From the NCBI GenBank assembly GCA_903954185.1, contig CAJBMM010000028.1, positions 1-46,792 on the forward strand: a stretch of DNA of 46,792 nucleotides, written 5' to 3'. The position numbers were made by a program, and so were the translations under genes. This document shows, in pieces, positions 24,290-33,700 of the stretch. Numbering within the stretch: the first letter of the stretch is position 1; each line of letters begins with the position of its first letter. The DNA is from an uncultured Candidatus Berkelbacteria bacterium. Its GTDB lineage: Bacteria > Patescibacteriota > UBA1384 > CAJBMM01. The notes beneath the pieces are model-generated. The model searched no databases, had not been told where the DNA came from, and worked only from the letters and a program-made list of their open reading frames with translations.

Positions 24290-25696
24290 CTATGGAGTAA
24301 TTTCTTCTCTCCAAGACAAAAGTGCATATTTTCCTGTAGTCGGAAAGTATGGTGGTGGACCGTAATATAGGTGTTCGTCAAATGTTTGAATAGTATTTAG
24401 ATATCCAGATTTTATTGTTCCACTGATGCCTGCCACCCATGACCAGTTCCAGTATCCAAAAGCGCCAATTGATCCATAAACTGTAATGGAATTTTTTATC
24501 GGATATGTGTCGCTTTGTGAATTTCCATTTGCTTTCCAGCACGGATCGGCATCTTTCCAGCGACAAGGACGATATACCCGGCCGTTTTGAGCTAACATGG
24601 CAGCATTAATTTCAAAAATATCAGGAGTCTTTGGTCCAACTTTAACATCTCTTTGTGCAACTAGTCCCAATGTGTCAGAGCCGTCTTTTGTAGTGTAAAT
24701 TAAGTTGTTGGTTATAGTGATATCGCGATTAGTAGATGCTACACTGGGCAGTTTTGCTGCAACTATTGTATATTTACCCTTTACCGTACCCTCAACCCAT
24801 ATATTATCTTCAGAATAGATAACACCATTGCTTGGTATTGGTTGACTGGTAAGACTTCCGTAAGTTAGGTTGGCAAATGAATAAGATGTAACTTCCGCTA
24901 ACTTATAGGTTCCGTCTGATTGAAATTGGATGAAGTAGCCGAGAAAACTTGACTTAGGTAGTACTTTACCGTCAGCTGTAGCTTTGGTTTTAATATCCTG
25001 CAAATCTGTGGAAATGCTTTGGAAATCTACTGCAGGAACAGGGAATAGCCACTGTTCAATTGGTCCGCCTACTCCCCAAACCCCGTTTTGCTTAGTATGA
25101 TTATTGCCTCCAAATTGTGTAGTTGGGACGTAGGTGGCGTTTGCTGATGTTACAACGCCATTATTCACACCGTCCATGTGAATGCCAACATTTGAATGCA
25201 CTGGACCATTGGTAGATTCGTTTTCGCCAAACCACATTTCAGATCCGCTGATCATAGAGTACTGACCAAAAGATGGAATTCCAAGTACTGCTTTAACTTT
25301 ACGCTTAGCTGTGTCGCCAGTTAAGCGTCCTTCGGATTCAACCGTGACAACTGTGCTGCCGTTTGGAGGGGGGGTTATGGTTAATGAATAAGTACCAATT
25401 AATTCTCCAGTATCGTTGTAATAATCGTGAATATACGGACCATATGGTGCAGTGGCAGGAGCAACGTTACCGTCACTATAATCTGTATTATTATGTGCAA
25501 GGTGCCAAAGATAATAACTTACACCAGCCTCGGCAACTCCAAGAGCCGATATCTTTTTTTGATTAATTGATGACACTTTGCGTTGCATAATTGCTAATTC
25601 GACTAACGTAATACTTAAGGCAGAGAATGCTACCGCTAAGACCAAAATTATCGGTAAATATATGGTTTTACGTTTTTTAAACACATAATAAGTCAT
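24290..25696 (-). CDS. PilX-like pilus assembly protein
   Basis: 468 residues. A basic start (KKRK) and one long hydrophobic helix (about 13-35) are followed by ISALGVAEAGVSYYLWHLAH, the ALxxAEAG block found after the helix in PilX N-terminal domains. The large exported part is beta-rich with repeated GxxxxxxV blocks and a small Cys pair (PCRWKDADPCW). No class III prepilin peptidase site is visible. It is probably a minor pilus tip component. It lies 9 bases after the PilW-like prepilin and is the last gene before the pilM promoter. Confidence 0.75.
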   Translation of the reverse strand: MTYYVFKKRKTIYLPIILVLAVAFSALSITLVELAIMQRKVSSINQKKISALGVAEAGVSYYLWHLAHNNTDYSDGNVAPATAPYGPYIHDYYNDTGELIGTYSLTITPPPNGSTVVTVESEGRLTGDTAKRKVKAVLGIPSFGQYSMISGSEMWFGENESTNGPVHSNVGIHMDGVNNGVVTSANATYVPTTQFGGNNHTKQNGVWGVGGPIEQWLFPVPAVDFQSISTDLQDIKTKATADGKVLPKSSFLGYFIQFQSDGTYKLAEVTSYSFANLTYGSLTSQPIPSNGVIYSEDNIWVEGTVKGKYTIVAAKLPSVASTNRDITITNNLIYTTKDGSDTLGLVAQRDVKVGPKTPDIFEINAAMLAQNGRVYRPCRWKDADPCWKANGNSQSDTYPIKNSITVYGSIGAFGYWNWSWVAGISGTIKSGYLNTIQTFDEHLYYGPPPYFPTTGKYALLSWREEITP

Positions 25697-25705
25697 TTTT
25701 GCCTT

Positions 25706-26290
25706 TTATAAATTAGTTTTAAGATTGCGAAGGTTTACCTTGGTGCTAGATTGATAAATATAATTTGAGTTAGACTGGCTAAAAATCGTTAAATTCACCT
25801 CGATTAAATTTATGGCGTTAATATTTATTGGTGAATTTAAGGTAGCAACTTCTGACTGATAGCCAAATAATGGGACTGGTGGGTTAGCAACAAAATTGCT
25901 TGAAATAGTTTTAATTTGCGCTGTTGCAGGGTTATATGAATATGTCTGGCCTGACGCAACGCCTTTTATAGTTGTTAAAACGATAGTGGAATTTACCTTT
26001 TCAAAGGTTACTTGGGTTGGCGTGATATCTGAGGGTACATAATAACTGTACACAACTATTTTGGTTGGAGTAGCTTCTAGCACCTTAAAAGTGCCGCGCA
26101 GGGCATTAGAAATTCTTGTTGTGAGCATATCACTTTCGCCTTTGGCTAAGCTAGCTGCTTGTCCTTTGTGATAAATGGTATAGCCATTGCGAACAAAATA
26201 AATAAGTAATAAACCGATAATCACAAATAAAAACATAGATACCATTAGCTCAATGAGGGTAAATGATCTGGCGTGATTGTACTTTTTCAT
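25706..26290 (-). CDS. Minor prepilin, PilW-like
   Basis: 194 residues with a type IV prepilin N-terminus: basic leader MKKYNHARS, then FTLIELMVSMFLFVIIGLL with the conserved Glu at +5. The residue before the cleavage site is Ser in place of the usual Gly. The C-terminal part is a small beta-rich domain (IVVYSYYVPSD, FEKVNSTIVLTTIKG). It starts inside the stop of the preceding prepilin (ATGA). Confidence 0.85.
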   Translation of the reverse strand: MKKYNHARSFTLIELMVSMFLFVIIGLLLIYFVRNGYTIYHKGQAASLAKGESDMLTTRISNALRGTFKVLEATPTKIVVYSYYVPSDITPTQVTFEKVNSTIVLTTIKGVASGQTYSYNPATAQIKTISSNFVANPPVPLFGYQSEVATLNSPININAINLIEVNLTIFSQSNSNYIYQSSTKVNLRNLKTNL

Positions 26291-27621
26291 TTTATTGTAA
26301 TCGCTTTCGTCTGTCTTGCCTCACGTCCTACTGTATCTTGATACACTAAATCGTATTCACCTATATCTAAGGCACTAAAATCTAACGTTCCTGTTACGGA
26401 ATCTCCTTCAGGGGTAGTTACAAGATTGTTGTAGATAATATCGGGAGAAGACTCTTTTTGAAGGTAAAATGAATTATTAAATAAATTTACTCCTGTCAAC
26501 TCAAATTCCACATTATTTTCGGCTGGTGAGTTTTGCGGTGAAATCGAAACAATTCTAGGCGATAGTGGATCGTTGGTGAAATAGCAATTTATCACATTTT
26601 CCGTATCGGGGTTGATTCCAATGGGTAACATTGGGTAACAACTTTTTATGTACCATGATATCGCAGGCGTAATATTATAGCTATCAAATTCAAGATTATT
26701 TATTTCTACTTCATTGCTACTTAGATTTTTATTAATAATGGTTTTGTAAACCAATGGTGAGTTATTAATAACCTTAGTTCCTGTAATATCAGCTGCCAAT
26801 ATGTTTTCAGACAAATTGTGTGCTTGAATATGGAGCGAAGACACCCTGTCGATAACAAGCGTTACGGGGCTTACTTGTTGCAAAAGGACAGTTGGATCTG
26901 GTTTAGTGGGGTTGGGGTTTGTGATAGTAATTGGGGATGTGAAATCTGAAGAGTAGCCATCCTTCGTGGCTATTGCGTGATATGCTGTAGTTGGAGGCAG
27001 GTTAGGAATAAATATTGATCCATTCAAGTCAGTTTCTACAGTCATATTTACATTTGGATTTGTGGTGGTGTTTGTTATCTGAACGTGTGTATTGGCTACA
27101 CTGAGGCCATTTGCATCTAATACAGTGACTTTTAATACACCCGTATCCGAGGCTGTTTCGGCCGCCCTTGAAGCAATGTCGGTTGATAATGTGGCCAATT
27201 TTTCACCAGTTGAAGGTTCTAAGATAGTAACCGTTATTTTTTTGTAATCAGCTGGGTTAAGATCTGGCTGTGCATCGCTTGCATTTCCATCATATGAATC
27301 ATCAACATATCTAATATCAGTGTGTACTTTTAAATTTTTTTTATCCTTAACCAATGTTTGCTCGTCGATAATGTTTCCTGGGGGATAAATTGCACCATTT
27401 TGTGTAGCCAAATCGTTATAAGAGTAATTTCGCAGAGTCTCAATTTGTTCGTTAGCTAACTGGGCCGCTGTAGAAACCACTGAGGAATGTGTAACTGCTC
27501 TTAAACTGGCGAGTAATGACATGATAACTACCGTCGCTAAAGAAGCCAAAATTGCGGCGTCAAGAATGACTTCGATAAGTGTTATACATTTAAGTTTGTG
27601 TTTATTAAGCGAAGGTTTCAT
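26287..27621 (-). CDS. Large minor prepilin with adhesin-like domains (PilV position)
   Basis: 444 residues. Leader MKPSLNKHKLKC is followed by ITLIEVILDAAILASLATVV, with Glu at +5 but Cys in place of Gly at -1. After the pilin helix comes a carboxypeptidase-regulatory-like beta domain (about 165-240: LKVTVLDANGLSVANTHVQI, PNLPPTTAYHAIATKDGY). The C-terminus (about 350-444) resembles an IPT/TIG domain (SPRIVSISPQNSPAENNVEF). It is probably a tip-located binding subunit. It overlaps pilC by one base (TAATG) and the next prepilin by four. Confidence 0.8.
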   Translation of the reverse strand: MKPSLNKHKLKCITLIEVILDAAILASLATVVIMSLLASLRAVTHSSVVSTAAQLANEQIETLRNYSYNDLATQNGAIYPPGNIIDEQTLVKDKKNLKVHTDIRYVDDSYDGNASDAQPDLNPADYKKITVTILEPSTGEKLATLSTDIASRAAETASDTGVLKVTVLDANGLSVANTHVQITNTTTNPNVNMTVETDLNGSIFIPNLPPTTAYHAIATKDGYSSDFTSPITITNPNPTKPDPTVLLQQVSPVTLVIDRVSSLHIQAHNLSENILAADITGTKVINNSPLVYKTIINKNLSSNEVEINNLEFDSYNITPAISWYIKSCYPMLPIGINPDTENVINCYFTNDPLSPRIVSISPQNSPAENNVEFELTGVNLFNNSFYLQKESSPDIIYNNLVTTPEGDSVTGTLDFSALDIGEYDLVYQDTVGREARQTKAITIK

Positions 27622-28841
27622 TATATTGACGAACTCATCGAATAGATTGGTAGTAAAACGGCTATCACTATAGATCCTATAACCGCGCCCATAATTAACA
27701 TTAACGCGGGCTCGAGTAGGGTGGTTAGATTGCGAGTTATGTTTTCTACTTCTTTTTCCATAAAATTGGCCAAATTTTCGTAAATAACATCTATATTGCC
27801 GCTTTTTTCGCCAACAGCGGTTAACTGAATCATCATTTTCGGTATATGTGGTTGTTTTTTAAGTGCCAATGAAATTTCGAGACCATTCTCAATATCTTTT
27901 CCGGCTTTATCTATCTCTCTGCGAAAAACCTCGTTACCCATTACCCCTTGGGCAGTGGAAAATATTTCAAGCATGGGCAGACCAGATGTGAGAAGGGTAG
28001 AGAATATCCTGGCAAATCTTGCGATACTCACTTTTCTATTTAATGCACCAAAAACTGGAATGTTTATTTTTAATAGATCTATCTGGTAATGGCCTTTTTC
28101 GGAGCGATAATACATTTTATACCCTACAAATAATGCTATCATCCCAATGATTATAAAAATAAATTGGTGTCTAATGAGCATAGATACCGCTATTACTGCC
28201 TTTGTCATTAATGGTAGCTGCAGGCTATTTTCATCAAACACGGCTTGAATTTGCGGTACGATAAAAATCATAATTAAAGTTACTATTACAGCCATGGCCA
28301 ACAAAACAAAAATTGGGTAGGCTAATGCCCCTTTTACCTTATTTTTTATGTCGTAGTCTTTTTCTTCTTGAGTTGCCAGGCGCATTAATACTTCGTCGAC
28401 TTTGCCACTTTTTTCGCCTGCTTTCAGAATACTAATGTAGACAGAGTTAAAAACTTCGGGGTGTTTGGCAAACGCCTGTGACATAGATGTGCCACCCTCA
28501 ACATCGGTGGCAATTTTATTTACTACTTTGACTAGATTCTTGTTTGTCGTTTCTTCAGCTAGAGAGTGTAAGGCCTGCGATATTGGCAGCCCAGATTTTG
28601 CCATGATTGAAAGTTGTTGAGTTAGAATAATCCTATCTTTACCAGATATATTTCCGATAAAAGGTATTTTAAATGATGTACCAATGCGAGAAGTTTTTGT
28701 TGATCCAAATTCGGAGAGGTCTGAAATTACTAATCCTAAATCGCGAAGTTTTTTAACCGCAGCGGTTTTACTATCGGCAACTATGTTTCCGGTTTCTTTA
28801 GTCCCTGTTGAATTATGGCCAATATATTTATATTCTGGCAC
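27621..28841 (-). CDS. pilC: Type IV pilus inner-membrane platform protein PilC
   Basis: 406 residues with the two repeated GspF domains (about 70-190 and 270-395) and three main transmembrane helices (about 170-195, 215-240, 375-400). Signatures include QLSIMAKSGLPISQALHSL, KAGEKSGKVDEVLMRLA and AVGEKSGNIDVIYENLA. It forms the membrane platform that couples the assembly ATPase to pilin. It begins at GTG 28841. Its ribosome site AAGGAG is the last coding bases of pilB, so the two are tightly linked. Confidence 0.95.
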   Translation of the reverse strand: MPEYKYIGHNSTGTKETGNIVADSKTAAVKKLRDLGLVISDLSEFGSTKTSRIGTSFKIPFIGNISGKDRIILTQQLSIMAKSGLPISQALHSLAEETTNKNLVKVVNKIATDVEGGTSMSQAFAKHPEVFNSVYISILKAGEKSGKVDEVLMRLATQEEKDYDIKNKVKGALAYPIFVLLAMAVIVTLIMIFIVPQIQAVFDENSLQLPLMTKAVIAVSMLIRHQFIFIIIGMIALFVGYKMYYRSEKGHYQIDLLKINIPVFGALNRKVSIARFARIFSTLLTSGLPMLEIFSTAQGVMGNEVFRREIDKAGKDIENGLEISLALKKQPHIPKMMIQLTAVGEKSGNIDVIYENLANFMEKEVENITRNLTTLLEPALMLIMGAVIGSIVIAVLLPIYSMSSSI

Positions 28842-28842
28842 C

Positions 28843-30531
28843 TTACTCCTTAGTTACACGCCAAACTTCTTCAAGGGTGGTTAAGCCTTGAGTGGCTTTC
28901 ATTATTCCATCTTGAATCATCGTAATCATGTTATCTTCTTGGGCTTGTTTTTGTATTGTGCTTCCGGCAACTTTCTCTAAAACTAGCTTCTTAATTCCTT
29001 CAGTTACGCGCAGTACCTCAAAAATTCCAATTCTTCCCTTATAACCAGTATTGTTACAATCACCACACCCTTTACCACGGAAAAAACTAATTGATTTATC
29101 CATTTCTTTTCTGGTTTTATCTGGCATATCGGCGATAATGCCATTTATGACCTGTTGCTCTGCCTCTGTAGGTGCAACTGCTTCTTTGCAGTTTTGACAT
29201 ACTTTTCTGCCTAATCTTTGCCCAATAATTGTATTGATCGATGAAGCTATTAGAAAAGGTTCGATTCCCATATCAATAAGGCGCGGCATTGCCCCGGCCG
29301 CATCGTTTGTGTGCAGGGTTGAAAGTACAATATGTCCTGTAAGCGAGGCTTGTATGCCCATTTCTGCAGTGTCTTTATCTCTAATTTCTCCTACCATAAT
29401 CACATTCGGATCTTGCCTAACAATTGCTCTTAGTCCCGAGGCGAAGGTATACCCAATATCGGCATTGATTTGGCTTTGGTTGACACCTGGCATGCGATAT
29501 TCAACAGGATCTTCTACTGTTAAAATATTAATTCCTGGATTGATAATTTGACCTAGCAAGGCATAAAGAGTTGTGGTTTTTCCTGATCCGGTTGGGCCAG
29601 TCACCAGCGTCATTCCGTGCGACTTTGTAACCCCTTCTTCTAAGACGACTCTTGAATCGCCTAGTAAACCAAGTTGATCTAGAGTTAGAATTCCAACACT
29701 TTTATCTAATATTCTAAGTACAATTTTTTCACCTGTAACCACAGGGATTGTTGACATACGAAAATCAATGTCTCGTCTATCGATAATTAATTGAATTCTA
29801 CCATCTTGGGGCAGGCGGGTTTCGTCGATTTTTAAATTTGCGAGAATTTTTAATCTAGAAATTACTGCGGATTGAATTTCTTTTGGCAGACTAACTTTTT
29901 TATGAAGAATGCCGTCTAGTCGAAAGCGAACCGCTACCTCTTTTTCATCTGGTTCAATATGAATATCAGAGGCTTTTTCGCGGACGGCGCGTTTAAGGAG
30001 TGAATATACTATACGCGCAGTAGGAGCATTTTCATTTTCTGGTTCTTCGTTAACTTGCTTGACTTCTTGTTTTTTTTCGACTCCTAAATCTGCGTCTTCT
30101 ATTGCTTCTTCCAACTCTGCCTGTAAGCCTGTATATTGATCTAACACATGATTAATATCGTCTTGGGTACTTAACTGTGCTTTTACTTCGTAACCGGTTT
30201 TGCGGCGTATTAGCTCAATAGTTTCGACATCTTGAGGATCTACCATGGCAATTGTAAGAGTATTTTCTGTTAGCGCTATGGGGACGACTAAGAACTTACG
30301 AGCAATATGCTCGGGGATTAAATTTAAAATTTCTTTGTTGACGGTTGCCTTAGAAAGATCTACATACTCAATATCTACAGACTTGGTGCTTAAATATTGC
30401 GCCGCTTCTTCATTGGTCGTTTCTTTTATAAGCTCTGCTGAAGTGATTACATTTGTATCGTTAGACTTAGCCGCATCCCTTATTTGCACAGGAACTGCCA
30501 CACTTTTAATGTCATCTTTTTCATCTGCCAT
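28843..30531 (-). CDS. pilB: Type IV pilus assembly ATPase PilB
   Basis: 562 residues. An N-terminal MshE/GspE-N-like domain (about 40-140) is followed by the secretion ATPase core: Walker A GPTGSGKTTTLYALL, Asp box TVEDPVEYR, Walker B IMVGEIRDKDTAE and His box LSTLHTNDAA. A zinc-binding tetracysteine (CQNCKEAV ... CGDCNNTGYKGRIGIFEV) follows. This is the extension motor, not PilT. No pilT, prepilin peptidase or major pilin gene is in the window. AGGGGC precedes ATG 30531. It opens the minus-strand pilus run. Confidence 0.95.
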   Translation of the reverse strand: MADEKDDIKSVAVPVQIRDAAKSNDTNVITSAELIKETTNEEAAQYLSTKSVDIEYVDLSKATVNKEILNLIPEHIARKFLVVPIALTENTLTIAMVDPQDVETIELIRRKTGYEVKAQLSTQDDINHVLDQYTGLQAELEEAIEDADLGVEKKQEVKQVNEEPENENAPTARIVYSLLKRAVREKASDIHIEPDEKEVAVRFRLDGILHKKVSLPKEIQSAVISRLKILANLKIDETRLPQDGRIQLIIDRRDIDFRMSTIPVVTGEKIVLRILDKSVGILTLDQLGLLGDSRVVLEEGVTKSHGMTLVTGPTGSGKTTTLYALLGQIINPGINILTVEDPVEYRMPGVNQSQINADIGYTFASGLRAIVRQDPNVIMVGEIRDKDTAEMGIQASLTGHIVLSTLHTNDAAGAMPRLIDMGIEPFLIASSINTIIGQRLGRKVCQNCKEAVAPTEAEQQVINGIIADMPDKTRKEMDKSISFFRGKGCGDCNNTGYKGRIGIFEVLRVTEGIKKLVLEKVAGSTIQKQAQEDNMITMIQDGIMKATQGLTTLEEVWRVTKE

Positions 30532-30594
30532 AATTAGCCCCTCTCTATAAATAGTATATAGCGAATAGTAAAAATTTTACAGAGGACAAATATA

Positions 30595-30700
30595 ATGGAG
30601 CATGAAACATGAAACTCGTAACATGGAGCATGGAGTTTGGGGCAAAGAGAATATGCCATTCCCTTGTGATCCAAGTTTCAAGCTTCATGTTCAATGCATA
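30595..30700. repeat. Second repeat family, copy between pilB and dnaX
   Basis: Left arm words GGAGCATGAAACATGAAAC and ACATGGAGCATGGAG; right arm CCAAGTTTCAAGCTTCATG and TTCAATGCAT. The arms are roughly complementary and resemble those at 14213-14300. It sits in the 219-base divergent gap between pilB and dnaX. Confidence 0.55.
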
Positions 30701-30750
30701 TTGATTTTAGATGTAATTGGGGGTAGTTTCAAAGGTGCTAGGAGAAAATA

Positions 30751-32265
30751 ATGACGGTTTCATGGTATCGCAAATGGCGTCCAAAAACATTTTCTGATGT
30801 GATTGGTCAAGATTATATAATTTCGAATCTCCGCCACTCAATCGAGAAGGGTAGAATTGGGCATGCATATTTATTTACTGGTCCGCGCGGTGTTGGTAAA
30901 ACTACCACAGCGCGCTTGCTAGCAAAAAGTGTTAATTGTCTCGATGGTAAAAAACAAAACAATTTCGATCCATGTGGTAAATGTGCATTATGCAAGTCGT
31001 TTGAGAGTGAAAGCATGGTTGATGTTATCGAGATTGATGCCGCCAGTAATCGCGGAATAGATGATGTGCGCGCATTGAGGGAAACTATCGCATTTTCACC
31101 AACAACTGGTAAATACAAAATTTATATTATTGATGAAGTCCACATGCTGACAAAAGAGGCATTCAATGCTTTATTAAAAACTTTAGAAGAACCTCCGAGC
31201 CATGTGATTTTAATTCTAGCGACAACTGAAGTACAGAAAGTTCCAGAAACAATCCTATCGCGCTGCCAAAGATTTGATTTTAGGCCGATAACGAAAGAAT
31301 TATTAAAGCAGCATATTCAGAAGATTTCAAAGGATGAAAAAATTGAGCTATCTGATGAGGGCGCAGGGTTGATTGCCGAGTATTCCTATGGTTCGGGCCG
31401 TGATGCAATTTCTTTGCTACAACAACTTAGCGTTGACGAGGGGATAATTGACGTTGAGAAAGTTAAAGTAATGCTTGGTATTTTAACTGAGAATGAAATT
31501 GATTCAATCTTGAATTATGCCATAGATGGTAAAGCTGATGAAGGATTGAAAGTAATTAGTGATTCTATAAGTAGTGGGATTGATGCTGAATTATTAGCTA
31601 AAATGGTTCTTCGTGTGTTGTCTAAATCAATTAAAGGAAATTATGACAGCGACTGGTCAAAGCAAACTCAAATTGATCATAAAATTTCAATTTCTGAAAG
31701 TTGGGCATGGGCCCTGCGGCAGATGAAAAGTCATCCTGAGCCATTTTTAGTACTTGCGGCGGCATTTTTAGAGACACAGACTGTAATTTCTAATAAGAAC
31801 GGTAAGGATAATGGCAAAATAATTGTTCAAACAGAGCAGGCGCATGTTTTAACTCCTGTGGTTTTGCAGGCGGAAGATACAATAAACGAAGACAAGAAAG
31901 ATGACTTACATACGTTGTCAGCCGTTTCGTGGAAACCAAACGATGGTGAGAAAGAGTTATGGCAAAAATTGATTGAAGCAGCTAAGCCATTTAATCATTC
32001 TTTATCGACATTGCTGCAAGATTCAAGCTTGCTCTCGTTCACGAGCGGAAATCCTGGAACTGTAAATATTGGTGTAAATTTTCCATTTCACAAAAACATT
32101 ATTATGGATATTAAAAATCGCAGAGTATTAGAGGATTTGTTAAAAAAGATAACAGGTGATACATTCATGCTAAAATGCTCGTTGATAGCTAGCAAAGACG
32201 AGTCAACCGATCAATCACATGATGACGATTTAGCAAAAGCCGCTGCAGAGGTATTTACGGAGTAA
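30751..32265 (+). CDS. dnaX: DNA polymerase III subunit gamma/tau
   Basis: 504 residues. Clamp-loader AAA+ ATPase: opening SWYRKWRPKTFSDVIGQ, Walker A GPRGVGKTTTARLLAKS, zinc module with Cys at CLDGKK...CGKCALCKSF, DAASNRGIDDVRALRE, Walker B IIDEVHML and the arginine finger in SRCQRFDF. The C-terminal half beyond about 370 is poorly conserved and holds a short tau-like domain (about 395-490). AGGAG lies 7 bases before the ATG. dnaB follows after one base. Confidence 0.95.
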   Translation: MTVSWYRKWRPKTFSDVIGQDYIISNLRHSIEKGRIGHAYLFTGPRGVGKTTTARLLAKSVNCLDGKKQNNFDPCGKCALCKSFESESMVDVIEIDAASNRGIDDVRALRETIAFSPTTGKYKIYIIDEVHMLTKEAFNALLKTLEEPPSHVILILATTEVQKVPETILSRCQRFDFRPITKELLKQHIQKISKDEKIELSDEGAGLIAEYSYGSGRDAISLLQQLSVDEGIIDVEKVKVMLGILTENEIDSILNYAIDGKADEGLKVISDSISSGIDAELLAKMVLRVLSKSIKGNYDSDWSKQTQIDHKISISESWAWALRQMKSHPEPFLVLAAAFLETQTVISNKNGKDNGKIIVQTEQAHVLTPVVLQAEDTINEDKKDDLHTLSAVSWKPNDGEKELWQKLIEAAKPFNHSLSTLLQDSSLLSFTSGNPGTVNIGVNFPFHKNIIMDIKNRRVLEDLLKKITGDTFMLKCSLIASKDESTDQSHDDDLAKAAAEVFTE

Positions 32266-32266
32266 T

Positions 32267-33655
32267 ATGGTAGCCAAATCAAAAAAATACAGTGAGAGCG
32301 AACATTCCGGTTTGTTAGTTGACCCAGATTTATTGCCGCCTCAAAATTTGGAAGCTGAGGAGTCAGTCCTTGGAGGTCTTTTGATGGAGAAGAATGCCAT
32401 TTTGAAGGTTGCCCCAGTTTTAACAGGAGATGATTTCTATCGAGATCATAATGGCTTAATTTATACGGCTATGGTCCAACTTTTTGAAAAGCAAATCCCA
32501 ATTGATATTATCACGCTGGCAGATCAGCTAGACCAAAATAAACAATTAGAACGCATCGGTGGTCCGGAAATATTAGCGAGCTTGGTATCTCGGGTTCCAT
32601 CTGCTGCACACATTGTTCATTATGCCAATATTGTTAAGGAAAAAGCGATATTGAGAAGGCTTATTTCTGCAGCAAACCGAATTTTACAGATCGGTTACGA
32701 TCAGTCATCCGAGGCTTCAACTGCAATAGATTTGTCAGAACAAGCTTTATTTAGCGTTTCTCAGAAATTCTTTGATAAAAATTTTATTCCAATATCTGAT
32801 TTATTGGCTGATAGCTTCGAACGCGTTGATACTTTGCATAAAAATAAAGGCATGGTAAGGGGGATTCCAACTGGATATCGAGACTTGGATAACATTTTAG
32901 CTGGTCTTCAGAATTCTGATTTGATAATTTTGGCTGCAAGACCAAGCGTAGGAAAAACAGCCTTAGCTTTGAATATGGCAGAAAATGCGGCAGTCCAAGG
33001 CAAGAAAACAGTTGCAATATTTTCACTTGAAATGAGTAAAGAGCAGCTTATCGATCGATTGCTTTGTAGCCAGGCCGGAATTGATTCTTGGAAGTTGCGC
33101 ACAGGCAATTTAGGTGAAGACGATTTTCGTAAGCTCAATCATGGTATGGGGGTGCTTTCTGAAGCAAAAATTTTTATTGACGATACTCCGTTGGCAAATG
33201 TAACAGAAATTAGGGCTAAATCACGTAGATTACAAATGGAGCATGGTTTAGACATGATCGTGATTGATTATTTACAACTTATGGAAGGGGGCAGGTCGGG
33301 GTCTGGCGAAGCGAATAGAGTGCAAGAAATATCTGAAATATCACGTGGATTGAAGGGATTGGCTAGGGAACTTAATGTGCCAGTCCTGGCACTTTCGCAG
33401 CTATCTCGTGCCGTAGAACAAAGGCACCCAAAGATACCGCAACTTTCAGATTTAAGGGAAAGTGGATCGATTGAACAAGACGCTGATGTAGTTATGTTTT
33501 TATATCGCGAAGATTATTATGATAAAGATACGGATAAGAAGAATATAACAGATGTGCTGATTAGAAAGCATAGAAATGGCCCAACTGGAGATATTTCTTT
33601 GTATTTCCAGCCAGAACAAACCAAGTATTTCAATTTAGATAAAACACAACATTAA
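32267..33655 (+). CDS. dnaB: Replicative DNA helicase DnaB
   Basis: 462 residues. The N-terminal helical domain opens PPQNLEAEESVLGGLLME. The RecA-like motor has Walker A AARPSVGKTALALN, Walker B DMIVIDYLQLM and the DnaB block LSQLSRAVEQR, then DLRESGSIEQDADVVMFLYR. Length and motifs are normal; no intein is seen. It starts one base after the dnaX stop, so the pair is one unit. The promoter of a candidate RNA lies 10 bases after its stop. Confidence 0.96.
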   Translation: MVAKSKKYSESEHSGLLVDPDLLPPQNLEAEESVLGGLLMEKNAILKVAPVLTGDDFYRDHNGLIYTAMVQLFEKQIPIDIITLADQLDQNKQLERIGGPEILASLVSRVPSAAHIVHYANIVKEKAILRRLISAANRILQIGYDQSSEASTAIDLSEQALFSVSQKFFDKNFIPISDLLADSFERVDTLHKNKGMVRGIPTGYRDLDNILAGLQNSDLIILAARPSVGKTALALNMAENAAVQGKKTVAIFSLEMSKEQLIDRLLCSQAGIDSWKLRTGNLGEDDFRKLNHGMGVLSEAKIFIDDTPLANVTEIRAKSRRLQMEHGLDMIVIDYLQLMEGGRSGSGEANRVQEISEISRGLKGLARELNVPVLALSQLSRAVEQRHPKIPQLSDLRESGSIEQDADVVMFLYREDYYDKDTDKKNITDVLIRKHRNGPTGDISLYFQPEQTKYFNLDKTQH

Positions 33656-33665
33656 TTATCTGCTA

Positions 33666-33694
33666 TTGACAAATTGGTTGGAATGTGCTATCAT
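33666..33694 (+). promoter_or_regulatory. Strong sigma-70-type promoter for candidate RNA 1
   Basis: A perfect TTGACA (33666-33671), an exact 17-base spacer and TATCAT (33689-33694) with an extended TG one base before it. It is the best promoter in the window and is not followed by a protein gene. Confidence 0.8.
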
Positions 33695-33700
33695 ATACTT

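Noticed and set aside
28843-30531. PilT retraction motor
   Set aside because: The protein has the long N-terminal domain and tetracysteine zinc site of PilB/GspE, which PilT lacks.
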